Origin: CAITSH01 sp945892985
GTDB lineage: Bacteria; Pseudomonadota; Gammaproteobacteria; Burkholderiales; SG8-39
Assembly: GCA_945892985.1 (NCBI GenBank)
Contig: CAMDDU010000029.1
Span: 1 to 49,915 of the forward strand
Direction of reading: 5' to 3'
Length of the DNA: 49,915 nucleotides
The first letter of the stretch is position 1; each line of letters starts with the position of its first letter. The translations under genes were made by a program, and so were the position numbers. The notes under the pieces are model-generated. The model worked only from the letters and a program-made list of their open reading frames with translations, did no database searches and had not been told where the DNA came from. Below are positions 17,311 through 25,372 of this stretch, in pieces.

Positions 17311-18561
17311 ATGACAGATACCCCAGACAATTGGTCCGCAGCATCGCCCGCCGGATTTCCACCCACGCGCGAGGCGGCCGCCGCCCGCCTTGCCGCGGTC
17401 AACGTCGCCGACTATGCGCGCCGGCGCAATTACCTCGATGGCCCGGTGACGCGTCTGTCGCCTTATTTCAGCCACGGCCTGATTGAGTTGCCCGAGGCCT
17501 TGTTGCGACTGCGCACACGCGGCCCGCTGCCGTTGCAGCACAAGCTGGTTTTTGAATTCGGCTGGCGTGAATATTTCCAGCACGTCTGGCGCCACCTTGG
17601 CGACGGCATTCTCGAGGACGTGCGGGCACCGCTGCCCGGCGTGGTCTATGCAGGGGCGCTGCCGGCTGACATCGTCGCGGCGCGCACCGGCGTGCCGGTC
17701 ATTGATGCGAGCGTGCGCGAAATGTACGAAACCGGTTACGTGCACAACCATGCGCGCATGTGGCTGGCTTCGTACATCGTGCATGTGCGCAAGATCCACT
17801 GGCGAACGGGCGCCGACTGGATGTACGGCCACCTGCTTGACGGCGATCTGGCCAGCAACCACCTGTCGTGGCAGTGGGTGGCCGGGACCTTCAGCGCCAA
17901 GCCCTATCTGTTTAACGCCGCCAATGTGGCCGAATACGCGCCCGCCCTGGCCAGCCCGGGTACGGCCGTAGATTGCAGCTACGAACAACTGGAGGCCCTG
18001 GCACGCGGCACGGGCAGCGCCGGCGCAGAGCCCGCCGCGCCGAAAAAAGGCGTGACCATGCCCAAGCTGTTTGCGTCGCCACCGGCCAAACTCAAGGTCA
18101 AGCTTCTCGACAGCCTGCAATCGCTGGGAGATATCCGCGCCCAGCGCGCCACGCTGGTCCATCCCTGGTGGCTGCAGGCGCGGCCCGACAGCAGCCTGGT
18201 GATCGGCGTGTTGCACGCGCCGTTTCACACGCGCTTCCCCTGGTCGGCGGCGCGTTGGGCCTTTGTCATGGCGCGCATGCGCGCGGTGACCGACGTCATC
18301 TGGTATGGCGATCTGACGCAGCTGCCCGATACCTTGCTCGACGCTGGTGCCGTTTCGGTGGCGTCGCGACGGACCTACAATCCCGGTTATGCAGACGCGC
18401 TGGATAATGCGGATGTGACGCTCGCCGAGGTGCCGCGTTTTCTCGATGATCCGGATGTGCTGTGCGGTTCTTTCACGCGGTTTTGGAATCAGGTGCTGCC
18501 GCCCCCGGTCGAGTCGCCCCGGGACAAGGAGCGCGTGCTCGCGAGGAAACTCAGGACGTGA
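17311..18561 (+). CDS. Photolyase/cryptochrome-like flavoprotein with apparently permuted domains
   Basis: Residues 40-215 match the FAD-binding domain of photolyases: LSPYFSHGLIELPEAL, then EFGWREYFQHVW, GVPVIDASVREMYETGYVHNH, ARMWLASYIVH and DGDLASNHLSWQWVAGTFSAKPY. The usual N-terminal antenna domain is absent. Instead residues 280-395 look like that domain moved to the C-terminus: VIGVLHAPFHTRFPWSAARW, then WYGDLTQLPDTL and FLDDPDVLCGSFTRFWNQV, which recalls the canonical VLTGSG...FTPFWKAW end. The total of 416 residues is slightly short of a photolyase (about 450-480). FAD binding seems likely; repair activity is uncertain. The next gene overlaps by one base. Confidence 0.75.
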   Translation: MTDTPDNWSAASPAGFPPTREAAAARLAAVNVADYARRRNYLDGPVTRLSPYFSHGLIELPEALLRLRTRGPLPLQHKLVFEFGWREYFQHVWRHLGDGILEDVRAPLPGVVYAGALPADIVAARTGVPVIDASVREMYETGYVHNHARMWLASYIVHVRKIHWRTGADWMYGHLLDGDLASNHLSWQWVAGTFSAKPYLFNAANVAEYAPALASPGTAVDCSYEQLEALARGTGSAGAEPAAPKKGVTMPKLFASPPAKLKVKLLDSLQSLGDIRAQRATLVHPWWLQARPDSSLVIGVLHAPFHTRFPWSAARWAFVMARMRAVTDVIWYGDLTQLPDTLLDAGAVSVASRRTYNPGYADALDNADVTLAEVPRFLDDPDVLCGSFTRFWNQVLPPPVESPRDKERVLARKLRT

Positions 18562-19415
18562 TGGTGCCGCGACAAGGGCTGCTGCGCCTTGTTGCGGGGG
18601 GGCTTTTGCTTGCGCTGCTGGGCGGTTGCGCCTATCTGGACGTCAGGCAGCGCGAGCTTATCTTTCGTCCCAGCAAGGACTACTCCAGTACACCAGCGGA
18701 TTACGGTCTTGCCTACGAGGATGTCTGGTTGCCGGTGGCGGGCGCGACCGGGCGCGTGCACGGCTGGTGGATGCCCGCCGCCCAGGGCAACGCCCCCGCG
18801 CTTCTCTACCTGCATGGCGCGCGCTGGTCCATAGGCAACAACCTGTTTCGCATCGCGCGGTTGCGCGAGGCCGGGTTTTCGGTGCTGGCCATCGATTACC
18901 GCGGTTTTGGCCAAAGCGATGGCGATCTGCCATCGGAGGCGCAAACCTACGAGGACGCGCGCGCCGCCTGGAACTGGCTCAGCGCCAAAGAACCGGACGC
19001 AAGGCGGCGCTTTATTTTTGGCCACTCTCTGGGCGCTGCGGTGGCCATAGATCTTGCCTCCCGGCAGGTGGCCGCGGCCGGCCTCATTGTCGAGGCGAGC
19101 TTCACCTCCATCCCCGATATGGCGAGCCGCAGTTACTGGTACGTGCCGGCGGCGGTGCTGACGCAGCGCTATGCCTCCATCGACAAGATAGCCGCGGTGA
19201 AACTGCCCTTGCTGTTCATGCACGGCAAGGCCGACGGAGTGGTGCCCTACCAGATGAGCGAGCGCTTGCATGCCGCCGCGACTTCAGCCAAGCGGCTCGT
19301 ACTCATGGAGGACGCAGGGCACAGCAACATGTCCTGGAAATTTTCAGCCGAGTATCTGCGCGCGGTGCGCGGATTTTTTGCCGAGCTGGGCCCGGGCGGA
19401 CCCGCCGGTAATTAG
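18561..19415 (+). CDS. Lipoprotein alpha/beta hydrolase
   Basis: The ATG at 18561 shares a base with the photolyase-like stop (TGATG) and gives 284 residues. The start LLRLVAGGLLLALLGGC carries a lipobox (LLGGC), so the protein should be lipid-anchored in the envelope. The alpha/beta hydrolase core shows YLHGARWSIGNN, the DYRGFGQSDG strand, the nucleophile GHSLGA near residue 155, the acid in HGKADGVVP and the histidine in DAGHSN. It is similar to BEM46-like serine hydrolases of unknown substrate. Tight coupling to the photolyase-like gene suggests cotranscription without an obvious functional link. Confidence 0.85.
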   Translation: MVPRQGLLRLVAGGLLLALLGGCAYLDVRQRELIFRPSKDYSSTPADYGLAYEDVWLPVAGATGRVHGWWMPAAQGNAPALLYLHGARWSIGNNLFRIARLREAGFSVLAIDYRGFGQSDGDLPSEAQTYEDARAAWNWLSAKEPDARRRFIFGHSLGAAVAIDLASRQVAAAGLIVEASFTSIPDMASRSYWYVPAAVLTQRYASIDKIAAVKLPLLFMHGKADGVVPYQMSERLHAAATSAKRLVLMEDAGHSNMSWKFSAEYLRAVRGFFAELGPGGPAGN

Positions 19416-19483
19416 CGCTTCGGCACGGCGGAGGCGCCGGCTGGCGTGCTATTCTGCGCGCCCTTTAATTTTTTCGGGCAGGC

Positions 19484-20458
19484 ATGAATATCACCATCCT
19501 TGATGACTATCAGGACGCCGTGCGCGGCCTGTCGTGTTTCGCAAAACTCGCCGGGCACAGCGTGACGGTGCATCGGGACAGCGTCAGTGATGCCGATGCG
19601 CTGGTGGCGCGCCTGGCCGAGGCCGACGCCGTGGTGCTGATTCGTGAACGCACGCGTATTCCCGCGGCGGTCATCGCGCGTCTGCCCAAACTTAAAATTC
19701 TCAGCCAGACCGGCGGCGCTGGAAAACACATTGATATTGAGGCCTGTACCCGCGCCGGCATTGTCGTGTGTGCGGGCACCGGGGCGCCGGACGCGCCGGC
19801 CGAGCTGACCTGGGGGCTGATCCTCGCCTCGGTACGATCCATCGCGCTTGAGGACCGGCGGCTGCGCGAGGGCCGCTGGCAGACCACGCTGGGCCGTACG
19901 CTCAAGGGCATGACCCTGGGGATCTACGGCTACGGCAAGATCGGTTCGCTGGTTGCCGGTTACGGCAAAGCGTTCGGCATGAAGGTCATCGGTTACGGGC
20001 GCGAGGCTTCTGCGAAGCGCGCACACGCCGAGGGCGTGAAAATGGCGGCATCGCGCGCGCAACTGTTTTCCGGCGCCGATGTGCTGAGCGTGCACCTTCG
20101 CCTGGCGCCGGAAACGCGGGGCATTGTCACGCGCGAGGATCTTGCCCTGATGAAATCCGATGCGGTTTTCGTCAACACCAGTCGCGCCGAACTGGTTGCG
20201 CCGGGGGCACTGGAAGCGGCGCTCAAGGCAGGGGCGCCGGGCTTTGCCGCCCTCGATGTGTTTGAAGGCGAGCCCGTCCTGGGTGCCAGGCACCCTTTGT
20301 TGAAAATGGACAACGTCGTTGCGACGCCGCACCTTGGTTATGTCACCGAGGACAACTACGAGCTTTATTTTGGCACGGCATTTGACAACATCCTTGCGGT
20401 CAGCGCCGGCAAGCCGGCCACGACCGTCGTCAATCCGGAGGCACTCGGTAAGCGCTGA
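19484..20458 (+). CDS. D-2-hydroxyacid dehydrogenase family protein (NAD-dependent)
   Basis: The 324-residue protein has the two-part fold of the D-isomer 2-hydroxyacid dehydrogenases. An N-terminal substrate domain begins with a conserved DDYQD and contains ILSQTGGAGKHIDIEAC. The NAD domain has GIYGYGKIG near residue 148, the arginine-bearing segment VNTSRAELV, the acidic DVFEGEPV and the histidine in TPHLGYVTEDNYE. It probably reduces a 2-oxoacid or oxidises a 2-hydroxyacid; substrate unknown. It sits alone between the hydrolase gene and a strong terminator hairpin. Confidence 0.88.
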   Translation: MNITILDDYQDAVRGLSCFAKLAGHSVTVHRDSVSDADALVARLAEADAVVLIRERTRIPAAVIARLPKLKILSQTGGAGKHIDIEACTRAGIVVCAGTGAPDAPAELTWGLILASVRSIALEDRRLREGRWQTTLGRTLKGMTLGIYGYGKIGSLVAGYGKAFGMKVIGYGREASAKRAHAEGVKMAASRAQLFSGADVLSVHLRLAPETRGIVTREDLALMKSDAVFVNTSRAELVAPGALEAALKAGAPGFAALDVFEGEPVLGARHPLLKMDNVVATPHLGYVTEDNYELYFGTAFDNILAVSAGKPATTVVNPEALGKR

Positions 20459-20479
20459 AACCGGGGCCTGGAAATGGAA

Positions 20480-20521
20480 AAGGCTGGAAAGCCGCGCCAG
20501 GCGCGGGTTTCCAGCCTTTTT
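20480..20521 (+). terminator. Rho-independent terminator, CTGGAAA hairpin family
   Basis: AAGGCTGGAAA pairs with TTTCCAGCCTT, and inside it CCGCGCC pairs with GGCGCGG. The long stem is followed by a run of Ts. It lies 21 bases after the dehydrogenase stop and 33 bases from the convergent coxG end, so it may serve both genes. Confidence 0.85.
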
Positions 20522-20553
20522 ATCTGACTGATCCGTGTTTCTGGGGATTCAGT

Positions 20554-21114
20554 TCAGAGGCAGTAGGTCATGGCAAACATGCCGGCCACGACAATGAGCA
20601 CAAACCACAGCGGGTTGAACGGTTCGGACGAGCCGGCTTTACCGTCGGCCGGGCTTGCCGTTGCAGCGGCGGCAGGGCCCGCAACCTTGGCGTTAAAGGC
20701 CTTGAAGAAATCCTCGGCGAGTTTTTTCGCCACCCCGTCGATCAGGCGCGATCCGACCTGCGCCAGTTTGCCGCCGACCTGTGCCTTGGCGACATAAACA
20801 AGCTTGGTGCCGGCGCCTTCGGTTGAAAGCGTTACCTGCGCGCCGCCCTTGCCAAAGCCGGCTGCGCCGCCGTTGCCGCTGAACGCGAGTGAGTAGGATG
20901 TCGGTGGGTTGATATCCGAGAGCAGCAGGTTGCCCTTGAAGCGCGCCTTGACCGGGCCGACTGCGGCGAGGATGGTCACGTTGAATTCGGTGTCCGAAAT
21001 TTTTTCGATGGTTTCGCAGCCGGTGATGCAGGCTTTGAGCACTTCGGGGTCGTTGAGGCCGTCCCAAACAATGGCCTGGGTTTGCGGGATGATTTGTTCG
21101 CCGGTGAGTTCCAT
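20554..21114 (-). CDS. coxG: CoxG-like SRPBCC protein (CO dehydrogenase subunit G family)
   Basis: The ATG at 21114 gives 186 residues. The N-terminal 145 residues are the SRPBCC fold of CoxG: MELTGEQIIPQTQAIVWDGLNDPEVLKACITGCETIEK is followed by FNVTILAAVGPVKARFKG. A proline/alanine linker and one C-terminal membrane helix (NPLWFVLIVVAGMFAMTYCL) follow. Known CoxG proteins help place the CO dehydrogenase at the membrane. It is last of the minus-strand run after coxE, separated from it by about 160 bases that hold an 8-bp repeat, so it may have its own promoter. Confidence 0.88.
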   Translation of the reverse strand: MELTGEQIIPQTQAIVWDGLNDPEVLKACITGCETIEKISDTEFNVTILAAVGPVKARFKGNLLLSDINPPTSYSLAFSGNGGAAGFGKGGAQVTLSTEGAGTKLVYVAKAQVGGKLAQVGSRLIDGVAKKLAEDFFKAFNAKVAGPAAAATASPADGKAGSSEPFNPLWFVLIVVAGMFAMTYCL

Positions 21115-21198
21115 TTTTCTTCCAGAGGTGTTGTTGCTCCCGCATTGCATTGCGGGGCGGGTTTGCGGTTTATAACAGTGCCCATAATGCTGTGTACG

Positions 21199-21246
21199 TG
21201 TTCCTGTGCGTCGGTGTTCCTGTATTCCTGTATTCCTGTGTTTTTG
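21199..21246. repeat. 8-bp-periodic array (TGTTCCTG/TATTCCTG units)
   Basis: Six consecutive octamers read TGTTCCTG, TGCGTCGG, TGTTCCTG, TATTCCTG, TATTCCTG and TGTTTTTG in the spacer between coxE and coxG. A related octamer array occurs at 36875-36914. Confidence 0.7.
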
Positions 21247-21275
21247 TGCTGCCGGGTGCTTGCGCGCCGGCGTGA

Positions 21276-22466
21276 CTATGCGGTCAGTGGCACGCCGGTA
21301 CGCTTGATCTTTGCCAGTATACGTCCCAAGTCGACCAAACTGGCGATATTGTGCACCGGCAGGAATGCGTCAACGTGGGGAAGCATGGCCTTGACCCCGG
21401 CCGGTTTGGCCTCGAAGGAACTGTAGCGCAACAAGGGGTTGAGCCAGATCAGTTGACTGGTGGATCGATGCAGGCGCGCCATTTCCTGTGACAACCCGGT
21501 GCCCGCCTCGCGGTCTAGGCCGTCGGAGATCAGCAGCAGCACGGCGTTTTGTCCCAGCACGCGCCGCCCCCATTGCAGGTTGAACTCATGCATGGATGCG
21601 CCAATGCGCGTGCCGCCCGACCAGTCGGCCACCAGTTCAGCCACGCGGTCCATGGCAAGGTCGACGTCGCGATGGCGCAGCGCGCGCGTCACGTTGGTGA
21701 GGCGCGTGCCGAACACAAAGCAGTGCACACGGTCGCGGTCGTTGGTGAGGGCGTGCAGGAAGTGCAGGAACATGCGCGAATAACGGCTCATGCTGCCCGA
21801 AATATCACACAGCACCACCAGTGGCGGGTGGCGCTTTTGCTGTGAGCGGTGGCGCAACGGAATGAGGTCGCCGCCCGAGCGCAGGCTGGCGCGCAGCGTG
21901 GCGCGTGCATCGAGCAGACGGCCGCGCGTGTCCGGCGCGAGGCGGCGGGTGCGTACCTCCGGGATGGGCAGGCGCAGCGCGGCGATCATTTTCTTTGCCT
22001 GCGCCAGTTCGTCGTTGGTCATGGTCTCGAAGTCGGCGTGTTGCAGCAGCTCGCGGTCCGAAACGGTGAAGCTCGAGTCGATCTCGACCTCCTGGTCCTG
22101 CTCCGGCTGCTGGCGCTCGTCCTGTTCGTTACCGGCATGGAGGGCCTCGGCGAGCCGGTTGCTTGCCTGTTCTGCGTCGCGGTCGGCGCGGCCGTAGGCC
22201 TGGGGCATCATCAAGGCCATGGCACGTTCGAGCATTTTCGGGTCGCGCCAGAAAATGTGGAAGGCCTGGTCGAAAATTTCGAACTGCTCGCGTTTTCCGA
22301 GGAACAGGCTGGCGAGTGTCCAGTAGAAATCGTCGCGTCTGGCGATGCCCGTGGCTTCGAGGGCGCGCAAGGCGTCGATCACGCGGTCCGGCCCGACCGG
22401 GATGCCCGCCGCGCGCAGCACGCGCGCGAAGTGCATGACGTTGTCGCCGAGGTGTCCCGCGCTCAC
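21276..22466 (-). CDS. coxE: CoxE-like von Willebrand factor A protein
   Basis: CoxE works with the MoxR-type ATPase CoxD in metal insertion into molybdenum hydroxylases. The 396-residue protein has an N-terminal helical region (HFARVLRAAGIPVGPDRVIDALRAL). A Gln/Asp/Glu-rich middle (EQDERQQPEQDQEVE) follows, then a VWA domain with the MIDAS motif DISGSMS near residue 222, plus GGTRIG and ISDGLDR. It starts 4 bases inside the DUF5991-like gene (ATGA overlap) and is thus coupled to it and to the decarboxylase gene upstream. coxD is three kilobases upstream on the same strand. Confidence 0.9.
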   Translation of the reverse strand: MSAGHLGDNVMHFARVLRAAGIPVGPDRVIDALRALEATGIARRDDFYWTLASLFLGKREQFEIFDQAFHIFWRDPKMLERAMALMMPQAYGRADRDAEQASNRLAEALHAGNEQDERQQPEQDQEVEIDSSFTVSDRELLQHADFETMTNDELAQAKKMIAALRLPIPEVRTRRLAPDTRGRLLDARATLRASLRSGGDLIPLRHRSQQKRHPPLVVLCDISGSMSRYSRMFLHFLHALTNDRDRVHCFVFGTRLTNVTRALRHRDVDLAMDRVAELVADWSGGTRIGASMHEFNLQWGRRVLGQNAVLLLISDGLDREAGTGLSQEMARLHRSTSQLIWLNPLLRYSSFEAKPAGVKAMLPHVDAFLPVHNIASLVDLGRILAKIKRTGVPLTA

Positions 22467-22873
22467 TGGAAATATTTTCCTTCTGGTTTGTTCACGCCCT
22501 CGGGTTTGATGGCATCAAAGCGCGTGAGCACGCCGCTGCTGCTGCGGTGCAATTCAAACAGCACGGCACCCGCTTCATATTCGCGTACGCCGGACGCATT
22601 CTCGATCCGGCCGTCGGCAAAACGATCGAAATGCACTTTCATCACTTTGCCCTGTCGTGTGGTGGTGCAGTTTATTTTTTGGTCGGACTGGAAACCGTGG
22701 ATGAAAAGCCGGCAGACGCCGCCTTCCATGCGCAAATCGTATTGGACCAGAATGACGCTGCCGCCGGCGGTGCGTCCGGCGGAACTCGCGTAGTGGTAAT
22801 GCGTGCGCCAGGGATCGGCGGCCTGGCCGGGTAGGGTGGTTGCGATTAGCAGCAGCGCGAGGGCGATTTTCAC
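22463..22873 (-). CDS. Small secreted protein, DUF5991-like
   Basis: The 136-residue protein begins with a signal peptide (MKIALALLLIATTLPGQAA). The mature part, starting DPWRTHYHYASSAGRTAGGS, has two cysteines (VCRLFIHGFQSDQKINC) that could pair in the periplasm. The YxYxxSAGRTAGGS start resembles the DUF5991 family; the match is from memory. Its start overlaps the malonyl-CoA decarboxylase stop, and its stop overlaps the coxE start, each by 4 bases. It is therefore cotranslated between two cytoplasmic proteins, an unexpected position for an exported protein. Confidence 0.7.
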   Translation of the reverse strand: MKIALALLLIATTLPGQAADPWRTHYHYASSAGRTAGGSVILVQYDLRMEGGVCRLFIHGFQSDQKINCTTTRQGKVMKVHFDRFADGRIENASGVREYEAGAVLFELHRSSSGVLTRFDAIKPEGVNKPEGKYFQ

Positions 22874-24216
22874 TTTGCTTTTGTTCCTTTGGATGAAAGT
22901 GTGGCGTCCCTTGCCAGTTTTTCCAAGCGCGATGAGGCGATGACCCTGCGTTCCTTGACGTAGGCCTCGTGGTTGGCCTCGACATCGGCGAGCTTGTAAA
23001 CGTAGTTCACCATCAGTCCGGCCGAGCGCACCATGCCCGCTTCGGAGGTGTCACCCAGCCAGTTGATGCGATCGAGGCGGGCGCCGTTGGACAGGTGAAA
23101 GCGCGCCACCGGGTCCAGGGGTTCCTCGCCGTGCTTGGCGTGCAGCAGGTAATGCGCGCACAACTGCGTCAGCGGTTGTTGCAGCACGGCAGCGATGCCC
23201 TTGTCCTGAAACCAGCCGGTGTCATCGAGATGGGCGAGCAACAGTGCAATCTCGCGCCCCTGGCCTTCGTTGGCGGATTTGGCGGCGTCGCCGGCCAGCC
23301 ATTTACGAAATCCCGGGATGGGCGAGAGCGTGGCAAAGGTTTTCAGGCGCGGGAATTCGCGGCCAAGGTCGTCGGCAACCTGCTTGATAAGGAAATTGCC
23401 GAAGGAAATCCCGCGCAGGCCTTCCTGGCAGTTGGTGATGGAATAGAAAATCGCGCAATCGGCGCGGGCGGTGTCCGATATGGGCGACGCCGGGTCGAGC
23501 AGGGGCTGCACCTTGGCGCTCATGCCGTGGGTCAGGGCGACCTCGATGAAAATAACAGGCTCGTCGGGCAGGGCCGGATGAAAGAAGGCGTAGCAGCGCC
23601 GGTCCGCTTGGAGGCGCCGGCGCAGGTCGTCCCAGCCCTGGATCTGGTGCACGGCTTCGTACTGGATGAGCTTTTCCAGGATGATGGCCGAGGTGCGCCA
23701 GTCGATGCGCTGCAGCGTGAGGAAGCCGCGGTTGAACCATGACGACAACAAGTGGCCCAGGTCGGCATTACTGCCGGCCCACTGCGGGTGTTTTTTCAGG
23801 CCGAGTAGCAGGCGGCGGCGCATGTCCACCAGCATGGCGGTGCCACCAGGGGCCATATTGAGGCGGCGAAACAGTTCCTGGCGCGGCGCTTCGACCGCCT
23901 GCTGCAGGCGGATCAGGTTGTGCTCTGACGGATCGTCGCGGTAGGCTTCCGCCGCGCGGCCTATCACCTTGGGGTCGGGCGCAAACTCCTTGCGCAGCAG
24001 GTCGAAAAACGCTTCGAGGCTGGCGCCTTCAAGGACCTGGTAGTCGGCCAGCGTTTCGCGTGCGAGCGAGGCGCCGGATGCCTCGCCGCGCTCGGAGAGC
24101 AGCGCGTGGCAGCGCGCGATGACTTGCCTGGCCTTGCGCGCGTCCGCGGCGCTGAGCGCGGTGTTGGCCTGCGTGACCGAGCCAAGCAGGCGTTTGAGAA
24201 AATTGGGCTTATTCAT
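22870..24216 (-). CDS. Malonyl-CoA decarboxylase
   Basis: The enzyme converts malonyl-CoA to acetyl-CoA and CO2. The 448-residue length fits the bacterial family. Visible family stretches include the N-terminal helical domain (about residues 1-160), HPALPDEPVIFIEVALTHG, AIFYSITNCQEGLRGISFGNFLIKQV, FATLSPIPGFRKWL and the C-terminal ARFHLSNGARLDRINWLGD. The serine and histidine of the catalytic region lie in SPIPGF and the RFHLSNGA stretch. It is coupled through the DUF5991-like gene to coxE. The position suggests malonyl-CoA or malonate arises in the pathway served by this cluster. Confidence 0.9.
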   Translation of the reverse strand: MNKPNFLKRLLGSVTQANTALSAADARKARQVIARCHALLSERGEASGASLARETLADYQVLEGASLEAFFDLLRKEFAPDPKVIGRAAEAYRDDPSEHNLIRLQQAVEAPRQELFRRLNMAPGGTAMLVDMRRRLLLGLKKHPQWAGSNADLGHLLSSWFNRGFLTLQRIDWRTSAIILEKLIQYEAVHQIQGWDDLRRRLQADRRCYAFFHPALPDEPVIFIEVALTHGMSAKVQPLLDPASPISDTARADCAIFYSITNCQEGLRGISFGNFLIKQVADDLGREFPRLKTFATLSPIPGFRKWLAGDAAKSANEGQGREIALLLAHLDDTGWFQDKGIAAVLQQPLTQLCAHYLLHAKHGEEPLDPVARFHLSNGARLDRINWLGDTSEAGMVRSAGLMVNYVYKLADVEANHEAYVKERRVIASSRLEKLARDATLSSKGTKAK

Positions 24217-24281
24217 GTGCGGGGCTCAGGTGATCTCAGGACCAGGAGGGGACCCAGGACCCGGGGCTAAGGGATAAAGGC

Positions 24282-25268
24282 TCAGCACCAGTGCCCGAAG
24301 CCCAAGCCGACGCCGGTGAGGGCGCGCGAGCGGTACGCGGGGACGTAGGTCAGCCAGTCGAGTGTCAGCCCGTCGATGGCCCCCATCATGCAAATCCAGT
24401 TGCGTATTTCAGACGATCCCGACTGCAGGATGTTTGGAGACAGGCCTGACAGCGTGGCTGTATCGTTGCGACGAATCGCTTCGACCACCGTGTTGTCCAG
24501 CGATTCGTTGACAAGGAAATGGCTGAGGCCGCCAGAGGCCATGATGCCGACACGGATGTCCTGCGGAAAGGCCTCGACCAGTGCGCGAATGGCGCGGCCC
24601 AGCGCAAGGCAGCGCGTCGGCGTCGGCACGTTGGGCGGATAGTAGGTGTTGAGAAATACCGGCACGATGGCGACCGGATGTTCGCGCATGTACTGGCGAT
24701 GAACGAAGGAGTAGGCATGGCCCTCGAACTGCTCGCCGACCAGGGCCTTGAGCGCGGTGATGTCAAAGCCGCACTCGGTCAGGCCGGTGCACAGGTGTGC
24801 TGCGAGTGCGGGGTGGCAGGGGTAGTGCCGGTCCGCGCCGTCCTCGAGGCGACCAGCCTGGTCGCGGTAATACCAGTTCTCAGGCAGGGGGGAAGGCGCC
24901 GGCGCATTGCGTATGGTCTCACCGGTATAAAGCGCGATGGCCGGACGGCAGTTGTCCTTGAATATTTCGCGCTGGTCGTCACCGATAATGACCAGCACGT
25001 CCAGCTTCGCAGCGGCAATGTCGGCCTTGATGCGCGCCATGGCCTGGGCTGTCGCCTCGAAGTGGCGTGTGACGGTCTCGGGTGAGATGCGCGCGGCGGC
25101 ATCGGCCGGCAGGTGCTCGAGTAGGTATTGGAAAGAGCGTTCTTCGCCGGAAAAATCATGGATCGGCGCCTTGACGTCGATGTGATCGAACAGCTTGAGC
25201 CAGTTTTCCAGCGGCGACAGCAACATGGTGCTGTGCGAGCTTCCAAATGCGGCTACCAGTCTTGCCAT
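24282..25268 (-). CDS. LigB-superfamily extradiol ring-cleavage dioxygenase
   Basis: The ATG at 25268 gives 328 residues starting MARLVAAFGSSHSTML, where the histidine of SSHS is an expected Fe(II) ligand of class III extradiol dioxygenases. Other family parts are ALDVLVIIGDDQREIF-like core strands, a conserved GHAYSFVHRQYM stretch, VPVFLNTYYPPNVPTPTRC and GIMASGGLSHFL. It resembles the catalytic beta subunit of protocatechuate 4,5-dioxygenase. No separate LigA-type alpha subunit is nearby, so it may act alone or on another diphenol or heteroaromatic diol. It lies between coxD and the decarboxylase gene on the same strand. Confidence 0.85.
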   Translation of the reverse strand: MARLVAAFGSSHSTMLLSPLENWLKLFDHIDVKAPIHDFSGEERSFQYLLEHLPADAAARISPETVTRHFEATAQAMARIKADIAAAKLDVLVIIGDDQREIFKDNCRPAIALYTGETIRNAPAPSPLPENWYYRDQAGRLEDGADRHYPCHPALAAHLCTGLTECGFDITALKALVGEQFEGHAYSFVHRQYMREHPVAIVPVFLNTYYPPNVPTPTRCLALGRAIRALVEAFPQDIRVGIMASGGLSHFLVNESLDNTVVEAIRRNDTATLSGLSPNILQSGSSEIRNWICMMGAIDGLTLDWLTYVPAYRSRALTGVGLGFGHWC

Positions 25269-25372
25269 TCTGCTTGTTCTCTCAACATTCGTATGACAAG
25301 GTTTGCGCCTTGCCACAGGGCATCGATTTCAAGCGGCCCGAAAAGGCCGCCGGCTGATGATCTTTTTTCGGC

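Noticed and set aside
17311..19415. Photolyase-like gene and hydrolase as a DNA-repair operon
   Set aside because: The one-base overlap shows coupling, but the lipoprotein hydrolase is an envelope enzyme with no repair link, so no joint function is claimed.
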